Assembly (NCBI GenBank): GCA_030765065.1
Contig: CM060990.1
Span: 460,930,321 to 460,994,320, forward strand
DNA: 64,000 nucleotides
From: Deroplatys truncata
Lineage: Eukaryota; Arthropoda; Insecta; Mantodea; Mantidae
Direction: 5' to 3'
Shown here: one piece after another, positions 1-11,119 of the stretch
Numbering within the stretch: the first letter of the stretch is position 1
Layout: the number at the start of each line of letters is the position of its first letter
Translations under genes and position numbers: made by a program
The notes under the pieces: generated by a model
What the model saw: the letters and a program-made list of their open reading frames with translations, nothing else
Told to the model about the DNA's origin: nothing
The model's database searches: none

Positions 1-1745
1 TTTTTTTAACCCGTTGTCACTTAGTAAAACTAAAACGCAATTATAGTGGAGCACTTAAGGTTAAGCGTTCGCCATAAACCACCTCCACCTTAATGATTTC
101 AAGCTATTTACGAAATAAGAATCGTAATGTATCATATTACAATATGACACTGGAAAGCTGATAACCAGTCGAGTATTGCAATACGAAGCTATAATAAATA
201 TATCGTAGAATGTTTTATCCATTTTGAAATAAATTTACTTTTTAATACATGTATTTGCCATACATTAATTTTGACGATATATTTCCAGCTGAGAAGATTT
301 ATGTTTGTAATAAACAATTCGGTTGCGCAGCAATGGGATAATACTTACACCATACAATCTACTTAAGCTTAAAAACTAAAGGTTTGTGAAGAAATAAGTT
401 CTCCAATAATTTCTAAAATAGTTTTGGTTTGTCTACGACTGACACAGACGAACGTGTACGATCTAATTTTGAAAGGGCTGTAAATGCTCCTATTGAAACA
501 CGAATACCAGTAAACATATCCTGAAAAATATCAACAGGAGTACAATAGATTTTAAGATTGTGTGTTAGGAAGAATACACATGTATATACAGAAATATATT
601 ATTGTGTACTTCTGTTTGAAAGCGGAAGGAGAAAACTCAAGTTCATTGTGGACCCACTATTCTATGTTATGGAGTACAGCTTTTTGAGGGAAAATTTTGA
701 TATAAGAAAGTACATGCAATAGGTGGCTTGAAGAAGTTTGACAAATTCTGCAAATATTGTAGTTAACGCATATAATAAATAAGTAACTTTAGAGTGATTT
801 CCTGATATAATTTCAATATTTTGGCACTAGTGCGGTAAAACAAGTCATTGCTGTATTATATTGAATTTCATAATCTTTTATATTACGTAACAAAAATGGA
901 TAAATACTACTTTATAATTAACCTTGAGGAAGTGCAATAAGGCGATTAAAAGTCTTCATATTCCTAGCATTAGTTAACCGGTAGCAGTATTGAATTTCAA
1001 GACCTGGCCTTAAGGACTGAAATTTTCGGCTGGGCAATGATTACAGCTTTATTATTAATAATATATAATTATTAATGTTGTATTTTTTGTTTAAAATTGG
1101 AATGACATGCTTTATATTTTTTCTGGGAAATATAAGGAACACATAAAAAGTAATGCACAACTTTGAAGAAGAAAACTTTAAAAATTAATCCTTATGTTTA
1201 AATTTATACATTTTTAAACATTTACATCAGTATTCCCAAAAGATTCCAAAATGTTCTTTCAAAATTAATATTCTCGAGAAGCTGAAAGAATACTGACCTG
1301 AAATAAATGTAAACAACCGTTAAATGTAATCACTAATCAGATAAGACTATGATATAATTTAAATTAGATCAATTGAAATTTAGCATTTTTAATGCAGCAT
1401 TCAATCAAGTGCATAACAAAATATAGCCAAATTTTCAAAGTGTATAGCTATCAATAAAAACCAGTATACTGTAAATACCAGCATTATTTTGTTTACCGAA
1501 GCACTAATGCTAACAAGCAACTGTAATATTGTCACACACAAAACTCTATAAACGGAGAATGAATACTTTTTCAACTGTATTTACAAAAGATTATAAATAT
1601 ACTAGTGATTGCTACTGCTGCAAATTCTGTATCGGAATTCTAATAATATCGCCTGAACCAACCCGCCACTCTCGAAATTTTATAACAGTAGCATATTGTA
1701 AATTTACATGCAAGAAGTGTTTATGTACAATTCTTCTATATCCCG
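1..1745. other. A+T-rich spacer, no gene recognised
   Basis: This is A+T-rich sequence with stops in every frame. The only open frame is an 80-codon one near its right end, which has no recognisable domain. I see no transposon ends, tRNA-like boxes or tandem repeats in it. Confidence 0.5.
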
Positions 1746-1751
1746 ACTTGA

Positions 1752-1829
1752 GGATGGGAATTTTTATTTAGCCAGAATTATTCACCATCCTCCCTAGAGT
1801 CTAAAAGTATGAGTGAGAGTGTAAATGTG
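1752..1829 (+). repeat. S6 SINE 3' fragment
   Basis: About 78 bp align by eye with the 3' part of the tRNA-headed SINE at 37212-37365. Both share a run of the form gggaatttttnnntagcca, then atcctccc, agagtct and agtatga, followed by a degenerate GA/GT-rich tail. No tRNA-like head is present here, so this copy is 5' truncated, as is usual for SINE retrocopies. No target-site duplication was found. Confidence 0.6.
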
Positions 1830-2145
1830 TGCCGAATTTAATCTTTATAGAGAAAAATCTAACATAAGCGAAACCAAAAATGAACAGAATGTTAAACGAG
1901 CGAACATCATTACTGATGAGCAATTGTTCTAAAGCTAAAGCCGCCGATAGGAACTTAGATGCTAACGGCAGCATATAAATGGGGGAACATATTTTTCTGT
2001 ATTTAAGACATTAAAATACTGATATGCTGAGAACCAAGACAGTCAAGGAGGACAGTCAGGCACGGTAAAATTGCGGAATGAGTGTTTGTAAACCTAGACA
2101 GACTGGGGACAATATAGACCGACCAAGTAACTGTAGTGACTACTA
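1830..2145. other. Unannotated spacer
   Basis: This stretch shows no gene and no repeat I recognise. It ends in a run built from the words ctatagta and ctagtg, which begins around 2140. Confidence 0.4.
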
Positions 2146-2185
2146 TAGTATACTAGTGTACTATAGTACTACTACTAGTGTATTA
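2140..2185. repeat. Cryptic simple repeat of ctata/ctagt words
   Basis: This is a short interval of interleaved, self-complementary words (actatagta, tactagtg). They can pair with each other, so small hairpins are possible. It lies just left of a GC-richer patch (2190-2290). It may mark the left edge of the decayed transposon whose transposase relic is at 2935-3416. Confidence 0.45.
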
Positions 2186-2934
2186 TAGTGACCGGCGGCT
2201 AACTTGGCGGTTGGTCGCGCAGAGGGAGATGGAGCTAGTACTGCTTAGTTGTCATTCTGCCGCGCGTTCGCCTGTTTCTTGAGCTACAGCAAACTTCCCT
2301 TCAACAATATAAAGTAAACTAGTTGCAGGCATGGGTAACTTCCTTAATACAAATAAACACACAAGCAAAACTATCAACAATATGTACCATAAGATATAAG
2401 AGCATTCCAAGTATTTCATAAATGCTCAAATTTTGTTTGATTCGTATTTCGATGGTACACTTCCTTCCCAATATTTGAGAAGCATTCCGTAAAAGTTACA
2501 CGTTCTTCCTTCGTTACAAACAATAAACGGCAGGAAGGGTACTTCAGCGGGGGAAACAGTTTATTGTACCGTAATTATGTTTACCCTAATGCAATTATAA
2601 TACGTGCCTGTATAAAGTACATTATTCCTCACATCTTAAACCTTATTTGTTTTTAGTTTCTTACAATAAAAGTTGATTTTAGTTTCACAGAAATGTGAAA
2701 ATCGTATAACAAAATGTAGTTAAGAGACAAGGGAGTAAAAAGAAGATAAAATGTTTAAGATTCATTCCTAAATCCATTCATCTTGAAAATAGCATACGCA
2801 GTTGTGTAACGCACTTTAGCTTAGGTTATTTATAAAATTGTAACGTATTCCCCTTCTATAAATGTACGTAGTATACCTCCTTACACAATTATATTGAGAG
2901 TTTTCTGTTTATTACTATTTTGCTACCAATATGT

Positions 2935-3416
2935 TTAAATAACACCGCACTGTCCATTTGCACATTTTATATACACGATCCATGTTTCGTCGAAACAGTA
3001 AATATCTTTGTTTCCCGGCGCCCTTATCTCGTTCATGGTTCTCAAAACCTTACTCTGGTCGCAGCAATGTCGCTCCTTTCCATGATAAATTTGCTGCCAT
3101 CGTTGCATTGCGATATTTAAGTCCCAAAGACCTCAAAATGCCTAACATGTATGTTTCACCTCTCTTATATTCTGTTGCTTCATACATTTTCGATATTACT
3201 TTTCTCGCTGTAAGAAATTCTCCTCTGTCGTAAAATCTAAAACTTTACGAAGGAGCACGCTTAAGCAGCAAGCCTCAGCTGTGCGTTCACCACATTTGAC
3301 AATACTGCATAATGGTCCGCCAACAGACGCTTCTCTTTTGAAGTAGGAATGCACCCTGCGTAATATATCCCTCGCCTGGTGGGCAAAACTGGCTGCTTCT
3401 TTTGCTGTTCTTCCAT
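2935..3416 (-). pseudogene. Decayed IS630/Tc1/mariner-type transposase fragment
   Basis: Read on the minus strand from the ATG at 3416, a frame of about 51 codons opens with MEEQQKKQ. After frameshifts come YDRGEFLTARKVISKMYEA, then a stretch reading LGLKYRNATMAANLSWKG, and in a third frame NKDIYCFDETWI. The last segment resembles the block around the first catalytic aspartate (DETW) of insect transposases with a DDE superfamily endonuclease domain. The middle segment resembles the region just before it, whose usual form is xGFKYKKxxxNRxxL. At least two frame changes and a stop separate the segments, and everything after the first aspartate is missing, so the copy is dead. A possible pair of ends shares the word taacttggcgg in opposite orientation (about 2200 and 3590), but this is weak. 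Assignment is by motif memory only. Confidence 0.5.
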
Positions 3417-4120
3417 TGTTTACACAAATTACTGCATGTTTAACTATTAACTTTTAGCATACGCAATATTAATACACTCAAAAAAGCACTTGGAAGTCTA
3501 ATCGGTGACACAGCCATCAGCACACTGAATGTTATTGGTGGACGTGGCTGACGTCATCTTTAGATGCCATTGCGAATCCTGCCTGACCCGCCAAGTTATG
3601 TGCGGGTTACTCTAGTATCGGAGGAGGGCATCTAAGGTAGATCCGTATTGATGGGGAGATGACGTATAGCCCATATACTTAGGATATTATATAGCGACTA
3701 TAGTTCTTATTCTGGTGCCACTATTTAACTGCTTTGTCGACCTGCACATGTAAAGGGTTACGTCCACTTATATGAACTATTTAAGGCCTAATTGTATAAA
3801 ATATGTGATCTCAAATCAGAGCCAAAGTTAACCTGGGTTTAAGCTAACCAAGAAATTTCCATTTAATAAACGCTAATATAAATCATTTATACTTGTATTT
3901 GGTGCAATTTTAACCCGAGAATATACTAAGGTATCTAATCTCTTAAGATCAGATACCTAAGATCTCTTTAGATCTCTTAAGATCGGAGGTCTTTCTTGTA
4001 TCTCTAGTGCCGACTAATTTCACACATAACCTACGATAACTTGCGGCATTTTATCTCTAGGCGTTCTCGAGCTTCTCGCCAGATGGGGCTCTGATGGGAA
4101 ATCGACGTTTCGGAAACGTA

Positions 4121-5063
4121 AGAGGTGGTATCCAAAATATTCGGGACTGGTGCTGCCATCTGGTCAAAAGCCTACTTTGAGACTAATGATCGCCGTCACC
4201 CTCGAAGTAGTTCCCTTCCACACGTATACACCGGTCCCAGCGATTCTGCCGTTTTCCAAATGCATCCTGCAAGTCATGTTCTTTGAGGGTGTTTAGCAGA
4301 GACAGCGTTTCTTCTTGAATCCCCTCAATTGTGTCGAACCGACGTCCTTTCAACTTTATTTTCAGTTTGGGGAATAGAGCGAAGTCGCAGGGTGCCAAAT
4401 CAGGCGAGTACGGTGGGTGGGGGACAACCGCCATGTTGTTTTTCGTCAAAACGCTCCTGGTGAGCAAGGAATTGTGACAGGGCGCATTATCGTCATGCAA
4501 CAGCCAGCTCCCTTGTCACCAAAATTCGGGCCATCGTCTCTGCACATTTTCCCGGAGCCGTCGCAAAACGTCACAGTAGTACGTGGAATTCACTGTTTGA
4601 TTTGGTGGGACGAATTCTTTGTGCACAATCCCCTTGATATCAAAGAAAACGAGGAGCATGCAGCTTGTGCAGCTGACGGGCCTACCGGTGAGAGCAACGT
4701 CTTCAATAGCTGTACGGCCGGCCCTGAATCGAGCAGCAACTCAAAACACACGTGTACGTCTCACGCTTTGTCGCCCCAAACACTTGCTGAATCATTGCGA
4801 GGGTCTCCGTAACATTTTTCCCGAGATTTGCACAGAATTTTATGCACACTCTGTTCTAATCTTGGATCCATCGTAAAATTGCCACACATTACACATACCG
4901 TATCATGAAAAGTACTATAGAATCTCAACACATCTACCCAGCTACATGAAACCTTAAACACTCACTTCAGATGTGCTAGTGTTGCCACCTAGCGGTACAC
5001 AACTCTACTGCAACTACTGTCGATATGGCAGCACCAGTCCGGAATATTTTGGATACCACCTCC
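4121..5063 (-). mobile_element. Internally deleted mariner element with intact ends
   Basis: The element is 943 bp and bounded by TA on both sides (4119-4120 and 5064-5065), as expected for mariner insertion. Terminal inverted repeats of 39 bp (4121-4159 and 5025-5063) match at all but two positions and begin GAGGTGGTATCC one base in. Transposase remains read from right to left. Intact mariners are close to 1.3 kb, so roughly 350 bp of the middle are missing. The near-identical ends suggest it could once have been mobilised in trans. It has no working transposase of its own. Confidence 0.92.
4183..4872 (-). pseudogene. mariner D34D transposase, internally deleted and frameshifted
   Basis: The start is the ATG at 4872 (MDPRLEQ), a common mariner N-terminus. 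The following helix-turn-helix region is split by frameshifts but still reads NVTETLAMIQQVFG in a second frame. After a block ending in GRP, the sequence jumps to FFDIKGIVHKEFV, from the middle of the catalytic domain. The first catalytic aspartate region, which usually reads GDESW, is therefore deleted. The final 105 codons are open (4500-4183). They hold HDDNAPCH and SPDLAPCDF with exactly 34 residues between the two aspartates, the D34D signature of the mariner family. The loss of the first aspartate plus frameshifts make it a pseudogene. Confidence 0.9.
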
Positions 5064-5065
5064 TA

Positions 5066-6471
5066 CATCATTTCTGTCTTCAGGATGTCTGAATGACTGA
5101 GTACGGCGGCAAAAAAGCTTCAGTTCTTAATTTTGCATTATGTTTTAAATAGCTGTACTTACATAACATAAAAATAGACTATAATGTGATCCATGTAAAA
5201 TAACCTTATTCTGCTTTACCTTATGCTTCTCAGAATATATTTCTACACTTCAGATAACTCCAGATTTCAATTAAAGCGATGCATTTTCGTTTATTAGAAG
5301 TAATACACGCTTTTCTTAGCTTCTGACAAGAAGCGCATATAGCTCACCATATTTGTGAGATAGTTGCCAGCAAATGTAATGCAGCTGTATAAGGTAAGTC
5401 TCTCTCGCCACGTTAGGAAAATATTGCGTTTAAAAATAAGATGTGTTTGGTTAGAAATGCAAAAAAAACAAAAAAAAAAACTATTTTTTTGTCTCTAAAA
5501 TTTAAGAAACAGTGGGAGGTTGCAACTGGCGAAGTTAAGTTACGTGTGTACCCTAAGTTCGACACTTATGTATACATTCGAACTAAATAATATTTTAACA
5601 TCATTACATTACTGATGTACTCTAGTTTAATGTTTGACAAAATTACATTGAAATAGGCCAATCATGTGCGTTAAAGTTTTGTAGTTTTCCTATTAGTAAT
5701 AAATTAATCACACTAGTAATTTGACATTTATAGTGGAAATCACATTGATGAAAACTTGATTTAACACCAGTTCAGTGTCCCTCTTTAAATGAAAACTCGA
5801 ACTAATAAATTAATAAAACGACAATTAAGGGAAAAATAAAAAATAAACATAATTGGTCTTAGAAAACCAATGGCCAGCTTAAGGACACGTGCAGCTTGCA
5901 AAACCGTCAGGCAGTATTATGCGAGAATAAAACACATAGGTAATTCTAATAACACAGCTATAAAGTATATGAAATAGTTTAAAACGATATTTTTATTATA
6001 TAATTGTGTTAGTTATACCACAGGATGAAACAAACACTTACGAAATTCAAATTATGTCGCTACCCAATGCTAACACAATATGTGAATAACTCGTGGCGAA
6101 CGGAGCATTCTTCGAAGAGCGGAGACACCGTGCGTCAAACAGCTATTCCCATCTTTCGACTGTCGTATCTTAAAGAAAATTTCCGGCAGCGAACTTATAG
6201 ACGCTTACCTTTACACAATGCACACTCACATAACCTAACCCAGAAATTAACGTGGCGCTTTCTTACCGCAATAAAAGTAATTTCGTTCTAGGGTGTCATT
6301 TCTTGTAATAAAATACACGCTTCCCTTATTGTGCGATTAAGACGCGAGGAATGGTAGAAATCACCGCTTCCATGCAAACCTACAGTAAACTAGTGCCAAG
6401 CATGTATTTACAAATTCCCAACCAAAACCTAACCTCAAAATAATATAGCAAACTATTACGGTTTAAGAAGT
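5066..6471. other. A+T-rich spacer
   Basis: No gene is recognised. It contains an impure poly-A/poly-T patch at 5461-5487 and an 88-codon open frame at 6025-6291 with no domain. A slightly GC-richer patch lies at 6080-6260. Nothing here supports a functional call. Confidence 0.45.
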
Positions 6472-6473
6472 TA

Positions 6474-7263
6474 CAGAATGGCGGAGATAAAAGTGGCCCG
6501 TCTCCCGTTTGAATGCAAATGCGATATTTCCGTTGTGTATTAATATAAATTTCTGTTAAAATTTAATCAAGCTGCAGTACAACAATGGGAAATTTTATGC
6601 AACATGAATAATCGATAGTAGGCTTTCTTCTGTCAGCATTTCATTTTATTTCACCAATTCATATTACACGTTACTGTTCGCATTCTGGAAAGTTATTTTC
6701 TCGATACAAGAAAGGATTCAAATTGTGAAAGCATATGTGAAAACAGGTTCGTTTAACGAACAAGTCCATGATACCTTCTCTGCGGAACGAACTGTTAGCA
6801 AAAATTTGTGGCCACCACATTCCTCGGATCTAACAACGTGTGATTTTTTCCTGTGGGAATATTTGAAGAGCAAAGTCTATGGAACAAATCCATACACAAT
6901 ACAGGAACGGAAAGACAACATCAGCCGTGAATTTGCCACCATTGATATCGGTACTTTACGCCGGGTGTATCTGAAAGTGGTTAAACGTGCACAGCTGTGT
7001 ATTGAGGCTGCAGGGGGCCACTTTCAACATCTTCAATAAATGGTGAGTCCATTTCAGCAATCCTTTGTCATTCGTTTGTAATTACTCTATATTTGCACAG
7101 GCCACTTTTATCTACGCCAACTATGTCAACTATCGATTGCATAAAATTGTCCATTGTTGTACTGTAGTTCGATTCAATTTTAACAGAAATTTATATTAAT
7201 ACACAACGGAAATATCACATTCGTATTCAAACGGGAGACGGGCCACTTATCTGCGTCAACCTT
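6474..7263 (+). mobile_element. Tc1/mariner-superfamily relic with a duplicated, inverted end
   Basis: The element appears to be flanked by TA (6472-6473 and 7264-7265). The outer arms, 6474-6619 and 7131-7263, are inverted copies of each other and share the block gtggcccgtctcccgtttga. A third copy of the same terminus, ggccacttttatctacgcca, sits inside at about 7101-7120 and is followed by TA. The simplest reading is one element of about 650 bp (6474-7121) with short terminal repeats, plus a solo left end of a second copy in opposite orientation (7124-7263). The inner transposase fragment runs left to right. Confidence 0.75.
6725..7039 (+). pseudogene. Transposase remnant: N-terminal start joined to C-terminal third
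   Basis: The frame opens within a stretch reading VKAYVKTGSFNE, which resembles the start of the N-terminal helix-turn-helix of insect transposases of the IS630/Tc1/mariner type. About 20 residues later it is already in the C-terminal catalytic block, reading LWPPHSSDLTTCDFFLW (usual form WPPRSPDLTxxDFFLWG). YLKSKVYGTNPYTIQE and a short C-terminal helix region follow. About two thirds of a normal protein is missing, including the first two catalytic acidic residues. The join keeps the frame open for 105 codons to a stop at 7037-7039. It cannot be an active enzyme. A role as a short DNA-binding repressor is conceivable but unsupported. Confidence 0.75.
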
Positions 7264-7265
7264 TA

Positions 7266-8845
7266 TAATGTCCAATATAAAATAAGTTAATTTTGCATGA
7301 TGATTCTAAGTATCATGGCAACGCAGACACAGCAATCTAAAAATCTATATTTCTTCGATCTCATTCTCCGCTGTTCTTTTAAAAGCACTTCAAGGCATTG
7401 AAAGTATATAGCACTGAATATAAATGTGTTCGACTTTTCAATACGTATAATAAATAATAAAATCCTTTTGCGATATAATTGCTTCATCTTACTATCTCAT
7501 ATTTTTAGTGTTTGAACAAATTTTATATATGCTCAGAAGTTATAAGCATATACATTTCAAGTTCTCTACTTAATATTTTTATAACGGTTTTTAATGTTTT
7601 CCATGGAGGATTTCTGGACTTAGGTATCTACAATCGAAGAATGAGACTACGCTTTTCCCTTTCCTCCAAATGTTTCCGCAGTTTTAATGTCATTTATGTT
7701 TCTCATCTATTTTTCCAAATTCTAATTCCAAATAAATTTGCAGAGACGTGCGTTTCTATTTCTTTACAGTTCTTCATACAATAGTATTCAGTGCAAGATA
7801 CAATATTTTAACTAAAACGAATTTGGAGACAGGTGCTCAGATTACCGGTTTCTATGTCGCGAGGGCTGTGGGGACAGGGTGCTCCGTCCAGCTATTCAAA
7901 CTCCGCGCACTACATTGAAGCACGCCTCTGAAGCAGGAATGTCCATCTGGATCGCATACTGAGTTACCGTTGAAGGGGTCCAGCTTCGATTTGGGCACCT
8001 TGCAATTAAAACTGGCAGCTGATATTAAGGATGTAGCCTCCTTTTACTACATCGCTTCTATCACGGAAATTTCTGGGTGGGTTTCGGAATGAGAGATCTG
8101 ATACTTCCCTTGTTAGATAAAATCTAATATCCGGTCAGTATTGCTTATACAATCGGGCCGAAGTGTTTCACTGAGTAAAGCAATAAATACCACTCAGCAT
8201 AGAAAGCGAATAGGTTATGTGATTAAGGAGTAGAGGCGGAAGAGATAGTGGAAACTCGACAAAAGTATGCTTAGCCGATATTTGTAAGATTTTGAATTAA
8301 TAAGAATTTTATGTAACTTTTTGAAATGTTATACAGTATTGCAATTATGTTTTCTCTTCACACATTTTTACTAGGTAAACCTTGTGAGTTCTATTTACGT
8401 CAGATTGTTTGGTGATAATAGTTTATGGGAATGCACCAGCAAAATATGAGGAAAATCACGGGAAAATATCCTTATGCATTATGTATTCAAAATATTCAAG
8501 GCCTCTCCATCTCAAAACTAAGTTTCACTTTTGATATTATCGATGTTTACTTTTTATATGCAAAATGATAATGTGGAAACAAACGTTTTAAAATCTGAGC
8601 TTATATAATTTCTTTCTCTCGGCAATTTTGCTCATTCAAAATGTTTCACACGATAGAGATTTCATCCGATACCTCTGAAACTTTTCACGTGTATTCCGAA
8701 AAACCAACCCAGCTATATACATTTTCTGTGTTCCGATGGGTTTTTGCTCAAGACTAAATGTAAGCCTAAAAATTATATTTAAGAAGAAAATGTATTAAAA
8801 TTATTTAATTTTGAACCAAAAGTTGTATAAAGAAATTATATGAGA
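7266..8845. other. Unannotated spacer
   Basis: No gene or transposon ends are recognised. A 90-codon open frame at 7512-7784 is rich in hydrophobic and aromatic residues, as expected from A+T-rich DNA. A GC-richer patch at about 7830-8050 has no identifiable content. Confidence 0.4.
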
Positions 8846-8849
8846 ATTT

Positions 8850-9120
8850 TCAATAGTGTTTAACGCTCATTTTTACTGCGTACTGCATCACAAGAGGTGA
8901 ACATTGATGACGCATAAAATGATAATTGGAAAAGAAAATTTGGGAAGGAAACGTTCCCAGACCTAATTTTAGAGCACCTCCCCAGCAGTTTCCAGTTATG
9001 AGGACTGAGGAAAACCTGGAAAAAGCCTCAGTCAAGGAGAATGATCCTGACGGGAATCGAACACCTCACTTCACGAGTCCGTGAGTTAAGAAACTTGGAG
9101 AGTGTCGGTTATGGCAATTT
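8850..9120 (-). repeat. S4 SINE, tRNA-headed, minus orientation
   Basis: Read on the minus strand, a tRNA-like head (about 9115-9040) carries a B-box-like word, gtgttcgattcccg. A body containing ttttccaggttttcctcagt follows, then a 3' part with tttccttcccaaattttc. The copy at 54660-54945 aligns along its whole length in the same orientation. The A box is degraded. No clear target-site duplication was found. Confidence 0.7.
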
Positions 9121-9125
9121 TGCGC

Positions 9126-10160
9126 ACTGTGATTAATGATTGTACATTTAAAAGAAAGATCATTTTAACAATTAGATCGGGTAATTGAATTTTGCATAGG
9201 ACAATGATAAATATAATAGCTTGAAAGAAAAAGAAATCTATCTAAACGACATTTAAAACTAACCAAAGTTTGCAAAAGACAAACTTAAGATTACACTTTC
9301 AGTTAAATTGACTAAAACTTTAGAAAATAGAGGACTTACACTTTTTCACTTGCTTAAGATCTGACCTGAAAAAGTGTATGCCCAATGATCGTGAAAAGAA
9401 ACTGACGTAAAGCCTGTCTGCAGTTCTCTTACAACATAAGGAAAACTACATAAAAACGACACAAAAAGTATCGTTGTTGTCCTTGTTGTTACTACTACCA
9501 ATGAGCACCCTTTGCGATAAAACTCATCATTATGGGTTTATGCCCAGTATTTGCCAGCCCCCAACGTAACCCTCATCCAGCAATGTGGCCCTCTTTGTCC
9601 TCTTGACCTACCTCAATGCTAGGATTAAGTACTACGTTGCTGACAGCTCTACGAATACAGCCTGCAAAATTTATTTTCCTTTTTAACTACATTAGCAAGC
9701 ATAAGCAGCTTCGCGTCGGAAATTTGTTTCCTTCCTTCTTCAACTTTTCTTCGGCCAAGATCACTTTGTATCAAGTATATGAATCCTGTTCAGGACAAAC
9801 TGCGCTTTTTAACAACGATGACTAAGAAATCTTTCTGTGTATTATATTTACTTTATTAGTTATCCTTTTGTAGTTTTGTGTTGTCTGTTTTAAAGTGAAG
9901 TATCGTCGTTTAACTGGAAAATTCATAAAATTGAAATGCACTAACCATCATGTGCTTTGCTTCTAAAGACATGTCTTTCTATAATAGAGACCACGTCTCT
10001 TAGGAGATGCGTAATAGCTTTTCATCCATCAACTCATAGAGTAAAATTCTCATACAGATTTTCTTTCCACAAAATGTCTCAGAATTTAGAGCAATAGCGA
10101 TTAAACATACTGTCTATTGGAATTAATTGTTCTTTCACACAAGCCGTGTGTTGGACAGGG
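9126..10160. other. Unannotated spacer
   Basis: No gene is recognised. A moderately GC-richer patch at 9480-9620 could be an old repeat fragment, but I cannot assign it. The 69-codon frame at 9616-9825 has no domain. Confidence 0.4.
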
Positions 10161-10161
10161 T

Positions 10162-10286
10162 TGGAAAGGTAGAATCAGATGACTGAAAAATTCAATGCCA
10201 TAGCCGGGATTTGAACCACCCGGGATCCGTGGTTCAAATCCCGGCTATGGCATTGAATTTTTCAGTCATCTGATTCTACCTTTCCA
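10162..10286. repeat. 58 bp perfect inverted repeat made from an S5 SINE segment
   Basis: The arms 10162-10219 and 10229-10286 are exact reverse complements separated by a 9 nt loop. Each arm contains the tRNA T-arm/B-box segment ggttcaaatcccggctatgg and the start of the S5 SINE body (gcattgaatttttcag). The structure is a SINE piece duplicated head to head. It would form a very stable hairpin as RNA or a cruciform as DNA. Confidence 0.9.
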
Positions 10287-10369
10287 TACTGTCTATTCGT
10301 TATCATAAATTTAAAAGCGAGAAACAAACCAAGAAATATTTATATGTTTTCTTTCTCTATCGCTTACCT

Positions 10370-11118
10370 ATGGTGGGTACAGGAAGTATTATATCCTCGA
10401 AAAATTCTATATCGAGATCCTATGAACTCCAAAAGAATAATTTCTTAAAAGCCTATCAGAAGCGTTTGAACAGTAAGTCAAAAACAAAAAGTCGGATAAA
10501 TACTAAAGTTCATAGTTGAATGATACACATTTTAAGGTTTTAAGGCTAATTTCTTAAGGGCATTTACTCATTCCAAACATCCCCTTACCTGCATAAAATT
10601 GTGTATTTTTTATTTTGTCAACAGTGGCTGTAATGATTTTGAGTTAACATCATTTTAGGTATTGGAATGATGAATAAAGTGTATACTTTGGATTTTCTGT
10701 AAATAGCCTGCGAAGTTGTCTTTAAACTTAATAATTTTAATAACTAAAAATCTTAAGAAATAAACAACGATGTATCAATAAAAAATGCAGTTCTCTTTAA
10801 AATATACCATTTACGTTAAATGCTTGTGGCGTTAACCATTTCCGAGATATTCCCTTTTTGTCTGAATATTCTAATATTTTAAGCAACAAAATTCAAGTAC
10901 TAAGTGAATGTTCTTCTCTTCCTCTTGAGGTGATGCAAAGAGTATGCATATCGTAGCCACCATGACATACATTGTATTGACCTCCTTTTCATTATACAGA
11001 ACCCTTTCTGTTAATATTTATCATAATTTAAAGAAAATAGATATAAAACCAAGATCTTATATAAACAATGAGTAGAATAGCTACAAAAAGAAATCACAGT
11101 GGGTACAGAAAGTCATGT
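10370..11118 (+). repeat. R1 copy, plus orientation, old
   Basis: It aligns piecewise with the R1 copy at 51320-52162 in the same order. Shared pieces are aaacaaaaagtcgga, then catttccgagatat, and the end gtacagaaagtcatgtg. The copy is diverged and has small deletions. It lacks the expanded CA/GT tract seen in other copies. Confidence 0.65.
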
Positions 11119-11119
11119 G

